A DNA stretch of 64,000 bases, taken from NCBI RefSeq assembly GCF_900156285.1, contig NZ_FTNC01000001.1:62001-126000 (forward strand). Reading direction: 5' to 3'. The translations under genes were made by a program, and so were the position numbers. This DNA comes from Halanaerobium kushneri. Its GTDB lineage: Bacteria > Bacillota > Halanaerobiia > Halanaerobiales > Halanaerobiaceae. The notes beneath the pieces are model-generated. The model searched no databases. It had not been told where the DNA came from and was given only the letters and a program-made list of their open reading frames with translations. The first letter of the stretch is position 1. Every line of letters starts with the position of its first letter. Positions 38,593 to 47,483 of this stretch are shown piece by piece.

Positions 38593-39669
38593 ATGGCTGA
38601 TGTTCGTGATTTTATATATTTAGACCAAAGAAGAGTTTTATCATTTGGATCGCAATTACTTGGTGGACTAGCTGATACTATCATTACAAAAGAGAAAACT
38701 GAAAAAAATAGTGTTAAAAACATAGATGTCAAAGGGAAAATTAGTGGTGGTGCTAAGATAGGAGAGGAGTCTTTAGCATTAATACAAACTCTGATCAGTT
38801 GGATAGGACAAGCTAATATTGAAATTTCAGGCGAATTAAATCCACAATTTAGCAGTAAAAAAATTAATAATAATGAAAGAACGCAGTCGAAATTATTGGA
38901 TCACTTTCAATTTTCATTATTACATAATGCTTTAGTTGAGCAAAACTTACTAAAAAATTTAGATAATTATAAACCACATGAATGGAGTAAAGGAAAAGTA
39001 TCAAAAGATCTTAAACCTGGAGATTTTATAGAAATAACTTCAAGGGTTAGGATTTTTGATGTATCACATTTAGAAGGAATAGCTACTGGGTTGGAAAAGT
39101 TTGTAGAAGTGTTAGGACAAATATCCGCTTCTGAAAAAGTTAATACAATGATTAAAAATGGTACAAATCCTGATGAAGCGTTCGAATATTTAAATGAAAA
39201 TGCAATTGAAATTGGTTATAATGGTTTATTATCCGCATTTGGAAATGATACAAATCCTTTGGAATTAAATGCTATGATTGATTTGATGAAAGACATAGCT
39301 AATGGTGGATTTGCTAAAGTTCCTATGCATGTGATAGCAAGGCCTGTAGTAGCTTCAAGTAAAGATACTAGTTTTGTTGCTCCTATAAGGACAGAGCATT
39401 TATTGGATAATAAAGATGAGTTAATTTTTAAATATGGACATGAGCCAGAACAAGATTGGAAAGTATTAGGGCAAATTTGCAAAATACCTAAAATAAAAAG
39501 TAATAATAATTTTAATTTCAAAACCCCTGATTTCTCAAATGCTAATAAAATTAATGAATTTATAAAAGAAGTTACAAACATTTTTACAGAAATAGGTTCA
39601 CAAGTGGGAATTCAATCTTTTGTAGAGCACCCTAATATTTCTATTAATTTGATAGCATTATATAGATAA
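38593..39669 (+). CDS. Probable DUF6414-type protein, cassette 5
   Basis: 358 residues, opening MADVRDFIYLDQRRVLSFGS, a pattern I associate with DUF6414 proteins that often occur in defence islands; the assignment is from memory. No catalytic motif is visible; no signal peptide or membrane segment. RBS AAGGAGGAATT. Sole gene of its cassette; function unknown. Confidence 0.6.
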   Translation: MADVRDFIYLDQRRVLSFGSQLLGGLADTIITKEKTEKNSVKNIDVKGKISGGAKIGEESLALIQTLISWIGQANIEISGELNPQFSSKKINNNERTQSKLLDHFQFSLLHNALVEQNLLKNLDNYKPHEWSKGKVSKDLKPGDFIEITSRVRIFDVSHLEGIATGLEKFVEVLGQISASEKVNTMIKNGTNPDEAFEYLNENAIEIGYNGLLSAFGNDTNPLELNAMIDLMKDIANGGFAKVPMHVIARPVVASSKDTSFVAPIRTEHLLDNKDELIFKYGHEPEQDWKVLGQICKIPKIKSNNNFNFKTPDFSNANKINEFIKEVTNIFTEIGSQVGIQSFVEHPNISINLIALYR

Positions 39670-39680
39670 GAATAGACTTC

Positions 39681-39788
39681 GTCTAACAGCAAGGTTTACG
39701 GTTCCACTATCGTTCCACCCAAATTCAAGTGCCTAACATAAGAGCTATGTAAGGCCCTTGAACTTCGTAAACCTGCAGGACGTTAGAC
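39681..39788 (+). repeat. attC 5 (divergent inner boxes)
   Basis: R'' GTCTAAC 39681-39687; inner boxes AAGGTTTACG / CGTAAACCTG instead of TGGGATT/AATCCCA, still complementary; R' GTTAGAC 39782-39788. Confidence 0.85.
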
Positions 39789-39811
39789 GAAAGGCTAAGT
39801 AGGTGATTTAA

Positions 39812-40528
39812 ATCAAAACAATACTTAAATTTATAGAAAAAAATCTATATGCTTTTTCTTACTATGATGATTCATGGGATTCATATAATAATATGTATTT
39901 TTATGACTTTAATGGTCGACTATTATTCATTGATTCTGGTAAGAGCAAAAATAAAAATTTATTAATTAATACTTTTGATTTATTAGGACTTTCTACATCA
40001 GATATTGCTTGGTTTTTAGCCACTCATGGTCATAAAGATCATATAGGTGGAGCAAAGCTTTTCACCAATGCAGAAAAATTTATTCATAAGGATGACTTTG
40101 ATTTATTAAGTTCTGAATCTAAATTAGATTTTATAGATGTAAAAAAATTTAATAAAAAATTAAAGAAAAGTTATAAATATGAAATAATTCATTTAGGGCA
40201 TCATACAGAAGGCTCAATAGCAATATATGATAAAGAATTAAAAGCTTTATTTATTGGCGATCATATATGTTTTTTTGGTTTTCCAATACCTGATGATAAT
40301 CTCGTATATGAGGGTGAAGAATTAAGGGAAAAACAAAAATACTTAATTAAAGAAATTGTTGAAAAACCTAATTCATATAAAGAAAATAACTTAAAGAAAT
40401 TTTTTGAGGGTTTAAGAGAAATAAAAAAATATGATATCAAATATCTTTGTACAGGACATGGAGTTATATTAAAAGATAAAATTGATAAATTTATTGAAGA
40501 GCTTATTAGCCTGAATATATATAATTAA
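39812..40528 (+). CDS. Metallo-beta-lactamase-fold hydrolase, cassette 6
   Basis: Zinc hydrolase of the MBL superfamily: THGHKDHIGG (HxHxDH) near the middle, then LGHHTEGS, GDHICFFG and CTGHG supply the other metal ligands. The substrate is unknown. The first ATG is at 39893, but the frame is open back to 39812 and reads like protein (IKTILKFIEKNLYAFSYYDD), matching the N-terminal strand expected before FIDSG. A ribosome site AGTAGGTG ends six bases before ATC 39812, so a non-standard ATC start is suggested; a start at 39893 would be the conservative choice (211 residues). Confidence 0.8.
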   Translation: MKTILKFIEKNLYAFSYYDDSWDSYNNMYFYDFNGRLLFIDSGKSKNKNLLINTFDLLGLSTSDIAWFLATHGHKDHIGGAKLFTNAEKFIHKDDFDLLSSESKLDFIDVKKFNKKLKKSYKYEIIHLGHHTEGSIAIYDKELKALFIGDHICFFGFPIPDDNLVYEGEELREKQKYLIKEIVEKPNSYKENNLKKFFEGLREIKKYDIKYLCTGHGVILKDKIDKFIEELISLNIYN

Positions 40529-40547
40529 ACTATTATGTCCGCCCAAC

Positions 40548-40679
40548 GCATAACATGGGATTGGCGTCATGCCTTCTGTCATAAAGCTTGCAGATTACCC
40601 AATCACGGATATGGAAAAGCAAGCTTTACGCCAGTTCCTACGGAATCAGGCACGAGCGCAAATCCCAGTAACGTTAGAT
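40548..40679 (+). repeat. attC 6 (type A)
   Basis: R'' GCATAAC 40548-40554, preceded by a second R''-like GCCCAAC at 40541; TGGGATTGGCG / CGCAAATCCCA; R' GTTAGAT 40673-40679. Confidence 0.94.
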
Positions 40680-40724
40680 GAAATAAAAAAGCTTTAAATT
40701 TTTTAAATATGAAAGGTGAATATA

Positions 40725-41831
40725 GTGAATAAAGAAAAGAGTGATAATAAAAAACCTAATAATTCTTATTTGTTTGGGAAAATAACTGGAGGTATTTTAT
40801 TTTCAACTATAATTATAAATCATTTTGATTTGATACCAAAATATAGTTATATAATTGGATTAATTTTAAAATATATATTATTAGTACTGTTATTTGTATT
40901 TTTTATAAATGTATTTAGTTTATTAATAAGAAAAAATACTGTATTTTTTTCTTTAACGAATATATTCTTGTTTTATTCAGGAGTAATTTTTAGTCACGAA
41001 CTTTTAAAATTATTAATACAACTAACAAAATATTTTAAAACATTATTTGGTTTTCCTAAAAATATTTTCCTTGATATTTTATTTTTTCTTTTAAATATTG
41101 GAGCCTATATATGTATATTTAAAAGTAATAATATTTATTTATTATATTCATCTATTATTATTTTAATTTTTAATGTGTATATAACTTGTTATTTATTATT
41201 TACTTGGATAATGAATCCACTAGTATCAATGAAATGGGCAAATTATTATGGTAAAAAGCTTTGGGATTTAATTGTTAGAGGTATAAAAAATCAAAAAGAA
41301 AAACTTTATCCAGATCCTGCTTTTAAAAAGCTTTTAAATTACTTTGAAGAATCTATAATTAGGAAGCTTAATAATAAATATATTAATAAATTTTCAAAAG
41401 AAGTTAATTTAAAAAATAAATTAATTAGAAGTTTTTTAAGCTTGTTATTAACTTTTTTGATTCTTAATGTAATTAATTTTTCATTGAATTTCTATGCACT
41501 ATATAAAATAGAGGCTAATAATATAATTGGTATCAATAATAATTATTTTGATTTTTTACTTTTTAGTATAACTAATCTAATAAATTTTAATTTTGAATCT
41601 GTTATTATAAATTCATATTTAGCAAAATTCTTAGTTATTAGCGAAAAATATCTTTCAATATACTATTTAACAGTAATAATTTTTGTCTTCACATCAATTA
41701 CAGAAACTGCAGCAGAAATAAGGATAAAAGAAGCTCAAGAAACAATAACTAAAATAAAAAATCAACTAGAAGACATGAGAAAAAATTGTGAAGATTGGAT
41801 AGAAGATAATAAGAAGAATAATAAAAAATAA
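40725..41831 (+). CDS. Polytopic membrane protein with C-terminal coiled coil, cassette 7
   Basis: 368 residues from GTG 40725 (RBS GAAAGGTG; an upstream GTG at 40716 is part of it). About six to eight hydrophobic segments are spread through the chain, with a charged middle (about 180-240) and a C-terminal heptad-like tail, AEIRIKEAQETITKIKNQLED. No domain recognised. Membrane proteins with cytoplasmic coiled coils often act as effectors of abortive-infection systems; here that is only a suggestion from context. The gene is very AT-rich. Confidence 0.7.
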   Translation: MNKEKSDNKKPNNSYLFGKITGGILFSTIIINHFDLIPKYSYIIGLILKYILLVLLFVFFINVFSLLIRKNTVFFSLTNIFLFYSGVIFSHELLKLLIQLTKYFKTLFGFPKNIFLDILFFLLNIGAYICIFKSNNIYLLYSSIIILIFNVYITCYLLFTWIMNPLVSMKWANYYGKKLWDLIVRGIKNQKEKLYPDPAFKKLLNYFEESIIRKLNNKYINKFSKEVNLKNKLIRSFLSLLLTFLILNVINFSLNFYALYKIEANNIIGINNNYFDFLLFSITNLINFNFESVIINSYLAKFLVISEKYLSIYYLTVIIFVFTSITETAAEIRIKEAQETITKIKNQLEDMRKNCEDWIEDNKKNNKK

Positions 41832-41843
41832 CTTTTTTACTTC

Positions 41844-41947
41844 ATCTAACATGGGATTGAAGGTTCCGCTGCGCTCCACGCAAATTCATTCAGCAAGGGC
41901 GGTCGCCCTAAGCTTCATGAACTTCTTAAATCCCAATAACGTTAGAC
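41844..41947 (+). repeat. attC 7 (type B)
   Basis: R'' ATCTAAC 41844-41850; TGGGATT / AATCCCA; R' GTTAGAC 41941-41947. Confidence 0.93.
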
Positions 41948-41992
41948 GAAATGGTATAAGCTTTTAAAAATAGACCAGTTTTAGGAGGAAAA

Positions 41993-42886
41993 ATGAAGAT
42001 GAAATTAAATAATTGGACAATTATTAGTGGTGAGAATGGTCAAATAGATGATGGACAATTGATTTATGAACCAGAGGATGAAAAAGGAAATCCAGAAATG
42101 TGTTATTTTAAAAGTGATAAATATTTTAACGAAGGTGAAATTTCTTTTAAAGTAAAAGCTGAAACTTCCTGTACTAGTATAGGAATTCAACATAAGATCA
42201 GGGAAAATGGTGAAATAGTTAATATGAAAATCGGACATGCCTTTAAAAGTGAAGCTTTTGGTTTTGATATAGAGGGAATTGGAAATAAAAAAGGTTCTTT
42301 AAAACATTTTGATTTAAATAATGAATTATTCTTTAAAATCAAAGTAAAGGGTTCAAAAGTTAGATTATTAGTTAATAATATTGAAATAATTAATAGTACA
42401 GCAAATTTATTGGAAAATCAACTAACTTTTTTTATGAGATCTAAAAAGAGAGTAAAAATTCATGATGTTGAGGTTAACTCATATAAATTAAAAGCTTTTG
42501 TTGTAATGCAATTTTCGGAAGAATTTAACCAATTATATAAAGATGTTATTGCTCCAATATGTGAAAATAAAGATATTGAAAGTATAAGAGCTGATAATAT
42601 TTACTCAAGTACTCCGATACTTAAAGATATAACTGAAAATATTAAGGATTCTTCTCTAATTATTGCTGAAATTACTCCTAATAATCCGAATGTTTTTTAT
42701 GAAATCGGATATGCTCATGCAATTAATAAACCAACTATACTATTGTGTGAACGAAATAGTCGTGACAAATTACCTTTCGACCTTTCAGGATTTAGAGTCA
42801 TATTTTATGAAAATACAATTGCTGGAAAAAAGAGAATTGAAAATGAATTAGAAAGATTTCTTGATAATATATTCCGTAACGAATAA
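41993..42886 (+). CDS. Sensor plus TIR/NDT-like domain protein, cassette 8
   Basis: 297 residues. Residues 1-160 are a beta-rich, jelly-roll-like domain (KVKAETSCTSIGIQHK) resembling sugar- or ligand-binding modules. Residues about 167-290 match the TIR-like / nucleoside deoxyribosyltransferase-like fold: KAFVVMQFSEEFNQLYKDVI, IIAEITPNNPNVFYEIGYAH with a Glu in the usual active position, and NKPTILLCE. Such domains cut NAD or nucleotides in phage defence. Activity is inferred. RBS AGGAGGAAA. Single-gene cassette. Confidence 0.78.
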   Translation: MKMKLNNWTIISGENGQIDDGQLIYEPEDEKGNPEMCYFKSDKYFNEGEISFKVKAETSCTSIGIQHKIRENGEIVNMKIGHAFKSEAFGFDIEGIGNKKGSLKHFDLNNELFFKIKVKGSKVRLLVNNIEIINSTANLLENQLTFFMRSKKRVKIHDVEVNSYKLKAFVVMQFSEEFNQLYKDVIAPICENKDIESIRADNIYSSTPILKDITENIKDSSLIIAEITPNNPNVFYEIGYAHAINKPTILLCERNSRDKLPFDLSGFRVIFYENTIAGKKRIENELERFLDNIFRNE

Positions 42887-42934
42887 AAAGAGTTTTATTT
42901 AAAAACAATTTTAAAGTAATATAACAACCACTTC

Positions 42935-43038
42935 GTCTAACATGGGATTGAAGGTTCCGCTGCGCTCCACGCAAATTCATTCGGCAAGCCAGGTCTGGCT
43001 AAGCCTCATGAACTTCTTAAATCCCAGTAACGTTAGAC
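42935..43038 (+). repeat. attC 8 (type B)
   Basis: R'' GTCTAAC 42935-42941; TGGGATT / AATCCCA; R' GTTAGAC 43032-43038. Confidence 0.94.
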
Positions 43039-43102
43039 GACATAGACTTAGATAGTTAGCAAAGTGCATTTTCATAATAATATTGGAAAGGAAGAATATT
43101 TT

Positions 43103-44083
43103 ATGAATAAAAAGAGAGGACAGTTTTTTAAACTAGAACTAATATGGCCACAACTCTCAAATTTGGTCTTAGAAAGAATGAGTGGTAGTGATAATAGCAA
43201 TGAAATACAAAATATTCTCAATAATAGTTCTTTATACATGATTTGTCAAAAATCTGTTGGATATTTTGAAATAATTAATATTGATAGGAATAAGCATGAA
43301 ATTAAGTTGAATTATATAACTAAATATAAAAATAAAATAAAAAGTAAGTCATTTTTAAAAATTAATTATGCCGAATATTTTAAAAAATATGATTTAAAAA
43401 CTGAAAATATTGTATTAGTACCTGAACCTTTAGATGAAGGTGATATAAAAAATAATAAAGACATAATTAGAGCTATTCTATTTGTTGATCATTTAAATAA
43501 TGAAATAATTACAGCTATAAATCCTGAAACAGCTGTATATTCAGCTTCTACCAATGAGAATTGGATAGAATTTAAGGAATATAAACAATATATTACATTT
43601 GATCTTCACTATATAGGTATTTCAAATAATGGTTCATATGAACGTTTAATAAATAATCCCCATGGAAAAAGATTAACAATATTATCAAAAGAAACAAGAT
43701 ATGATACTCATGAGAACTTAACAAATGAATTATTTTTATTGTTTTTTAATTTAAAGCCTATTGTAGGCACTAATGAATTTAATTCTGAAAGTGAAATTTT
43801 AGAAAAAGATTTTGATTTTTCTTATGATAACACGAAACTTACTAGTGATGCAGAGAAAGCACTTATTTCTATTTTAAAACCTAAGTATAATAAAATAGAA
43901 TATTCTAAATATCCGATTTCTAAAGATGGTTTTTATAATTCTAATTTAAATACTGTATCATATTTAATAGCTAATGATATTATATTAGAAACTGAAGTTG
44001 GGAAAATACAAGGGAAGTATTCAACAGATAGTTACTCTTTAATATCTGATTCAAATATAGATATATTTTCGTTTCATTTTTAA
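43103..44083 (+). CDS. Hypothetical protein, cassette 9
   Basis: 326 residues from ATG 43103, which has GGAAAGGAAG upstream; the longer GTG frame from 43064 has none. Lys- and Asn-rich, no membrane segment, no motif I recognise. It contains IRAILFVDHLNNEIITAINP in the middle and a C-terminal part resembling a winged-helix-sized region (TSDAEKALISILKPKYNKIE). Alone in its cassette. Function unknown. Confidence 0.65.
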   Translation: MNKKRGQFFKLELIWPQLSNLVLERMSGSDNSNEIQNILNNSSLYMICQKSVGYFEIINIDRNKHEIKLNYITKYKNKIKSKSFLKINYAEYFKKYDLKTENIVLVPEPLDEGDIKNNKDIIRAILFVDHLNNEIITAINPETAVYSASTNENWIEFKEYKQYITFDLHYIGISNNGSYERLINNPHGKRLTILSKETRYDTHENLTNELFLLFFNLKPIVGTNEFNSESEILEKDFDFSYDNTKLTSDAEKALISILKPKYNKIEYSKYPISKDGFYNSNLNTVSYLIANDIILETEVGKIQGKYSTDSYSLISDSNIDIFSFHF

Positions 44084-44112
44084 ATTAATATATTAATAAA
44101 AAAGTCTACGTC

Positions 44113-44244
44113 GTCTAACATTGGATTGGCGTCATGCCTTCTGTCATAAAGCTTGCAGGCTAACCATAACGGATATGAAAAAGCAAGCTTTACGCCAGTT
44201 CCTAACGGAACCAGGCACGAGCGCAAATCCCAGTAACGTTATGT
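44113..44244 (+). repeat. attC 9 (type A)
   Basis: R'' GTCTAAC 44113-44119; TTGGATTGGCG / CGCAAATCCCA (one mismatch); R' GTTATGT 44238-44244. Confidence 0.93.
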
Positions 44245-44764
44245 GACATTAGGCTAACTAAGTTTTCTTCGGCTTGGGAGTGCCAAGATGGATTCGTAAA
44301 ATGCTATTGAAAAAATAAAAACCAATAATAATTAAATCTATAATTTCAAATCTAATAGTTAAGATCAAAATAAATTACAGTTGAATCGCTTATCAAAAGT
44401 CTCAGGTATAAAGTCTTAATGAACGAAAAATGTAAAAAGTTATTAAGCATTAAAAAATATTTTGAGTAAATCTTAATGAAGTAACTTTCGTGAAGATAGT
44501 AAAAGCAAATTATCAATGATAAGCACTGCAGCAGATACTATTAATTTAATAAAAAAGAAGAGAAGAGATCTTAATTAATAATAAAAATATTTTTGATTAA
44601 TCTTTAATGTGAATTGTTAATAAACTGAAAATATAAAAGCCTTATTGTCCATTATAAAAATTTAGTAAATCTATATGAAGTAAGTTTCGGGAAAATCTAG
44701 AATTTTAAGTATCAATGAGAAGTATAGCAGCAATAATAAATAATAAAAAAGTAAAGATTTTTAC

Positions 44765-44793
44765 GCCTAACAGTCACATTCGTGACATTAGGC
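44765..44793. repeat. Collapsed attC remnant 1
   Basis: GCCTAACAGTCAC-ATTC-GTGACATTAGGC: only the outermost stem of an attC, lacking the TGGGATT...AATCCCA core. The left arm equals the flank before attC 10 (45071-45083) and the right arm equals the start of cassette 10 (44243-44254). Confidence 0.75.
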
Positions 44794-44877
44794 TGGGTCA
44801 ATTATCTTTATCTCTTAGAAGTTCCGAGATGGATTTATAAAATGTTCGTAACTAATAAAGAAATAATTAATAATTAA

Positions 44878-44902
44878 ACCTGCAATTTTGCAGGTATTTT
44901 TT
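44878..44902 (+). terminator. Terminator-like hairpin in non-coding cassette 10
   Basis: ACCTGC pairs with GCAGGT around AATTTT, followed by ATTTTTT. Conserved in cassette 12 (47004-47029) and half-preserved at 59535. Confidence 0.75.
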
Positions 44903-45081
44903 GCTATTACAAGAATTATATTATTAATGTTATAGTTTTATAGAAATAATTATTAAGAGAAGAGAACGTTATAAAATAGTTTTAAGCTAATATAAAATTC
45001 AAAGCAGCAATGATAAGTATTAAAATAAAAGATCAGAAAAGAAAAACGTTGGGCGAGAATACTTATAACCGCCTAACAGTC

Positions 45082-45214
45082 ACATAACATGGGATTGGCG
45101 TCATGCCTTCTGTCATAAAGCTTGCAGGCTTACCAATTACGGATATGAAAACGCAAGCTTTATGCCAGTTCCTGACGGAACCAGGCACGAGCGCAAATCC
45201 CAGTAACGTTATCT
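45082..45214 (+). repeat. attC 10 (type A)
   Basis: R'' ACATAAC 45082-45088; TGGGATTGGCG / CGCAAATCCCA; R' GTTATCT 45208-45214. Confidence 0.95.
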
Positions 45215-45297
45215 GAAATACTAAGCCAATCATCTAATAATAATTTTTTTCATAGATTTTATTTATATCAATAAAAATGAATTGGGAGGGATATTTA

Positions 45298-45522
45298 ATG
45301 GAATTTTATGAAAAGGATAAAGTTAGAAATTGGAGAAACTATAATGGGTGCATTTTGGGCGAAAAAGTATGGGGTAGATTCCAAAATAATATTTTCATAC
45401 CCAATCATGGGGGATATGAAAAAGGTGAATTTCCAGTTGTTTGGTGTAATCATGACGAAAAGCCTTGCGATGTAGACTTAGAAGAATTGTGTGTAGTAAG
45501 AATTGATCATGAGGAAGAATAG
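45298..45522 (+). CDS. Small hypothetical protein, cassette 11
   Basis: 74 residues from the ATG that follows GGGAGGGATATTTA; an earlier in-frame ATG lies over the ribosome site. Acidic, aromatic-rich (NWRNYNGCILGEKVWGRF) with three Cys. No family recognised. First gene of a two-gene cassette; the AlbA-like gene follows 87 bases later. Confidence 0.6.
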   Translation: MEFYEKDKVRNWRNYNGCILGEKVWGRFQNNIFIPNHGGYEKGEFPVVWCNHDEKPCDVDLEELCVVRIDHEEE

Positions 45523-45609
45523 CATTTCTCATTATAAAATAATTAAAACTTGTTTTAAATAAATAATCATTATGCTAATACTGATATAAAATAAAAGGAA
45601 GGAGTTTTT

Positions 45610-46386
45610 ATGACTGATATAAGAAAAGGAATTAATGAAATACTTGCTCAATTTTTAGAAGACCCTAGCAGAGAAGATTTGAAAGAATTATTTATGTCTC
45701 ATTTAGGAGAAACCAATTCATTAGATTTCAAAGAGTCGTGGCCTGAAAAATCTAAAATGGCTAGACATGTACTAGCATTTGCAAACAGTGGTGGCGGTTG
45801 TATATTATTTGGGGTAACTGATGATTATGATAATATAGGTTTATCAGAATACAAAGATGAAGCCACTTTTAAAGATGAAGTTGAAGGATATGTTCCAAAT
45901 AGAGTTATAAGTAAAGATATAGTAATAATAAATTTTAATTTTGAAGATGCTGGATATCAAGAAATTGAAGGAGATAAATTCCAGGTTTTAATTATAGAAG
46001 ACGATCCAAATTATATCCCATTTATTTCTAAAGAAAATGGTAGCTCTATAAAGAAAAATGCTATTTATACTAGAAAAGGTACAACTTCCGTAGAATCGTC
46101 ATATGAAGATTTACAAGGTATGATATCAAGAAAAATCAAATCAGGATATACGACTAGTTTAGAATTAGATGACGAGATGAATCAGTTAAAACTTCTTTAT
46201 TCAAATATTGATGAGTATTATAGATATAATGTTCTTGAGAATTTATCTGATGTATTTACTAGTTCTGGATTAATTCAGCATAGACAAGAAAACCCACATT
46301 TTCCTGAAGAAAGTTTCGATGAATTTGTTTCTAGAATGATAGACGGAAAAAAGGAAAAAATAGAGAAGATGCTAGGTCTTAAATAA
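45610..46386 (+). CDS. AlbA_2 / Schlafen-like domain protein, cassette 11
   Basis: 258 residues. Residues about 25-175 show the AlbA_2 (Schlafen-type) pattern: GETNSLDFKESWP, then ARHVLAFANSGGGCILFGVTDD, and AIYTRKGTTS. Such domains occur in nucleases and putative regulators. The C-terminal 80 residues are helical and have no assigned fold. RBS AAAGGAAGGAG. It shares its cassette with the 74-residue protein, which may be a partner. Confidence 0.82.
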   Translation: MTDIRKGINEILAQFLEDPSREDLKELFMSHLGETNSLDFKESWPEKSKMARHVLAFANSGGGCILFGVTDDYDNIGLSEYKDEATFKDEVEGYVPNRVISKDIVIINFNFEDAGYQEIEGDKFQVLIIEDDPNYIPFISKENGSSIKKNAIYTRKGTTSVESSYEDLQGMISRKIKSGYTTSLELDDEMNQLKLLYSNIDEYYRYNVLENLSDVFTSSGLIQHRQENPHFPEESFDEFVSRMIDGKKEKIEKMLGLK

Positions 46387-46411
46387 TTAAAAATATAAAT
46401 TTTCGTACTTC

Positions 46412-46545
46412 AGATAACATGGGATTGGCGTCATGCCTTCTGTCATAAAGCTTGCAGGTTAACCAATCACGGATACGGAAAAAGCAAGCTTTCTGCCAGT
46501 TCCTAAAGGAACCAGGCACGAGCGCAAATCCCAGTAACGTTATAC
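46412..46545 (+). repeat. attC 11 (type A)
   Basis: R'' AGATAAC 46412-46418; TGGGATTGGCG / CGCAAATCCCA; R' GTTATAC 46539-46545. Confidence 0.95.
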
Positions 46546-46887
46546 GACATTAAACTCGGTGGGTGCGTTTCAGCGTAGAAAGAACGAGATGGATTTGTAA
46601 AACTCTCTAAGGTAATTGAAGAGCATTAATAAAAATTAAATCAATAATTTTAGATCTTATGGTTAAGATCAAAATAATTCTTGAACAAATCGCTTTTTAA
46701 AAGTGTCAGGTGTAAAGTCTTAATTAACGAAAAGTGTAAAAAGTTATTTGTCATTAAAATTTTCTGCTGTAAATCTTAATTAAATAAGTTTCATGAAGAT
46801 AGCAAATTCAATATATCAATGAGAGGTATTGCAGCAACTAATAATAAGTGAATTAATAAAAGAAAAGAGATAATAAAAAATTTATCC

Positions 46888-46916
46888 GCCTAACAGTCAC
46901 AGTTGTGACATTAGGC
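46888..46916. repeat. Collapsed attC remnant 2
   Basis: GCCTAACAGTCAC-AGTT-GTGACATTAGGC, same arms as the remnant at 44765 but a different four-base loop. Confidence 0.75.
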
Positions 46917-47003
46917 TGGGTCAAGTGTCTTTATTGCTTAGAAGTTTCGAGATGGATTGACAAGATGCGCTTTAGAAAATCAAAAAAGAGAAATAATAAT
47001 TAA

Positions 47004-47029
47004 ACCTGTTACTATGCAGGTATTTTTTT
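47004..47029 (+). terminator. Terminator-like hairpin in non-coding cassette 12
   Basis: ACCTG pairs with CAGGT around TTACTATG, followed by ATTTTTTT; equivalent of 44878-44902. Confidence 0.7.
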
Positions 47030-47318
47030 CTTTTACATGAAGTATATTAATAATAAATCGATTTCTGCAAGTAAAACTAAATTAATAGATTTTTATTCTG
47101 CAACTTTCGGGAATATTAATTGCAATCCTTTAAAGTTGGTAAAAATATTATGAACTTAACTTCGTGAAGATCTAATAATTTTAGTAAAAAAATAATTATT
47201 TTAATTAAACATACTCATTTAAGGCACTAATGAGTATGTTTAAGAGTTACTGAGTATATTTATTCAGGAACCAAAATAATAAAAGAGAAGAAATTAAAAG
47301 AGCTGTCGTTTAACAGTC

Positions 47319-47451
47319 GTATAACATGGGATTGGCGTCATGCCTTCTGTCATAAAGCTTGCAGATTAAACAATAACGGATATGAAAAAGCAAGCTTTAC
47401 GCCAGTTCCTAACGGAATCAGGCACGAGCGCAAATCCCAGGGACGTTAGAC
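47319..47451 (+). repeat. attC 12 (type A)
   Basis: R'' GTATAAC 47319-47325; TGGGATTGGCG / CGCAAATCCCA; R' GTTAGAC 47445-47451. Confidence 0.95.
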
Positions 47452-47483
47452 GAAATCCCTTGAAACCAATAAGGAGTGAAACT

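Larger units (their letters stand above)
44245..45081. other. Cassette 10: two fused non-coding units, family 2
   Basis: No convincing gene in 837 bases. Two related units (44245-44764 and 44794-45081) each begin with ACATTAGGCT, then a G-AGATGGATT(T/C)(A/G)TAAAATG segment, and are joined by a collapsed attC. Both resemble cassette 12. The motif TATCAATGANAAGYA..GCAGCA recurs at 44511, 44709 and, diverged, near 45003. A terminator-like hairpin lies at 44878. Confidence 0.7.
46546..47318. other. Cassette 12: two fused non-coding units, family 2
   Basis: No convincing gene in 773 bases. Strongly similar to cassette 10: CGAGATGGATT, GTTAAGATCAAAATAA, AAAGTCTTAAT(G/T)AACGAAAA, TATCAATGAGAGGTATTGCAGCA, the collapsed attC and ACCTGTTACTATGCAGGTATTTTTTT. 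Two unit copies as in cassette 10, so the compound unit was duplicated or shares ancestry. Confidence 0.7.
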
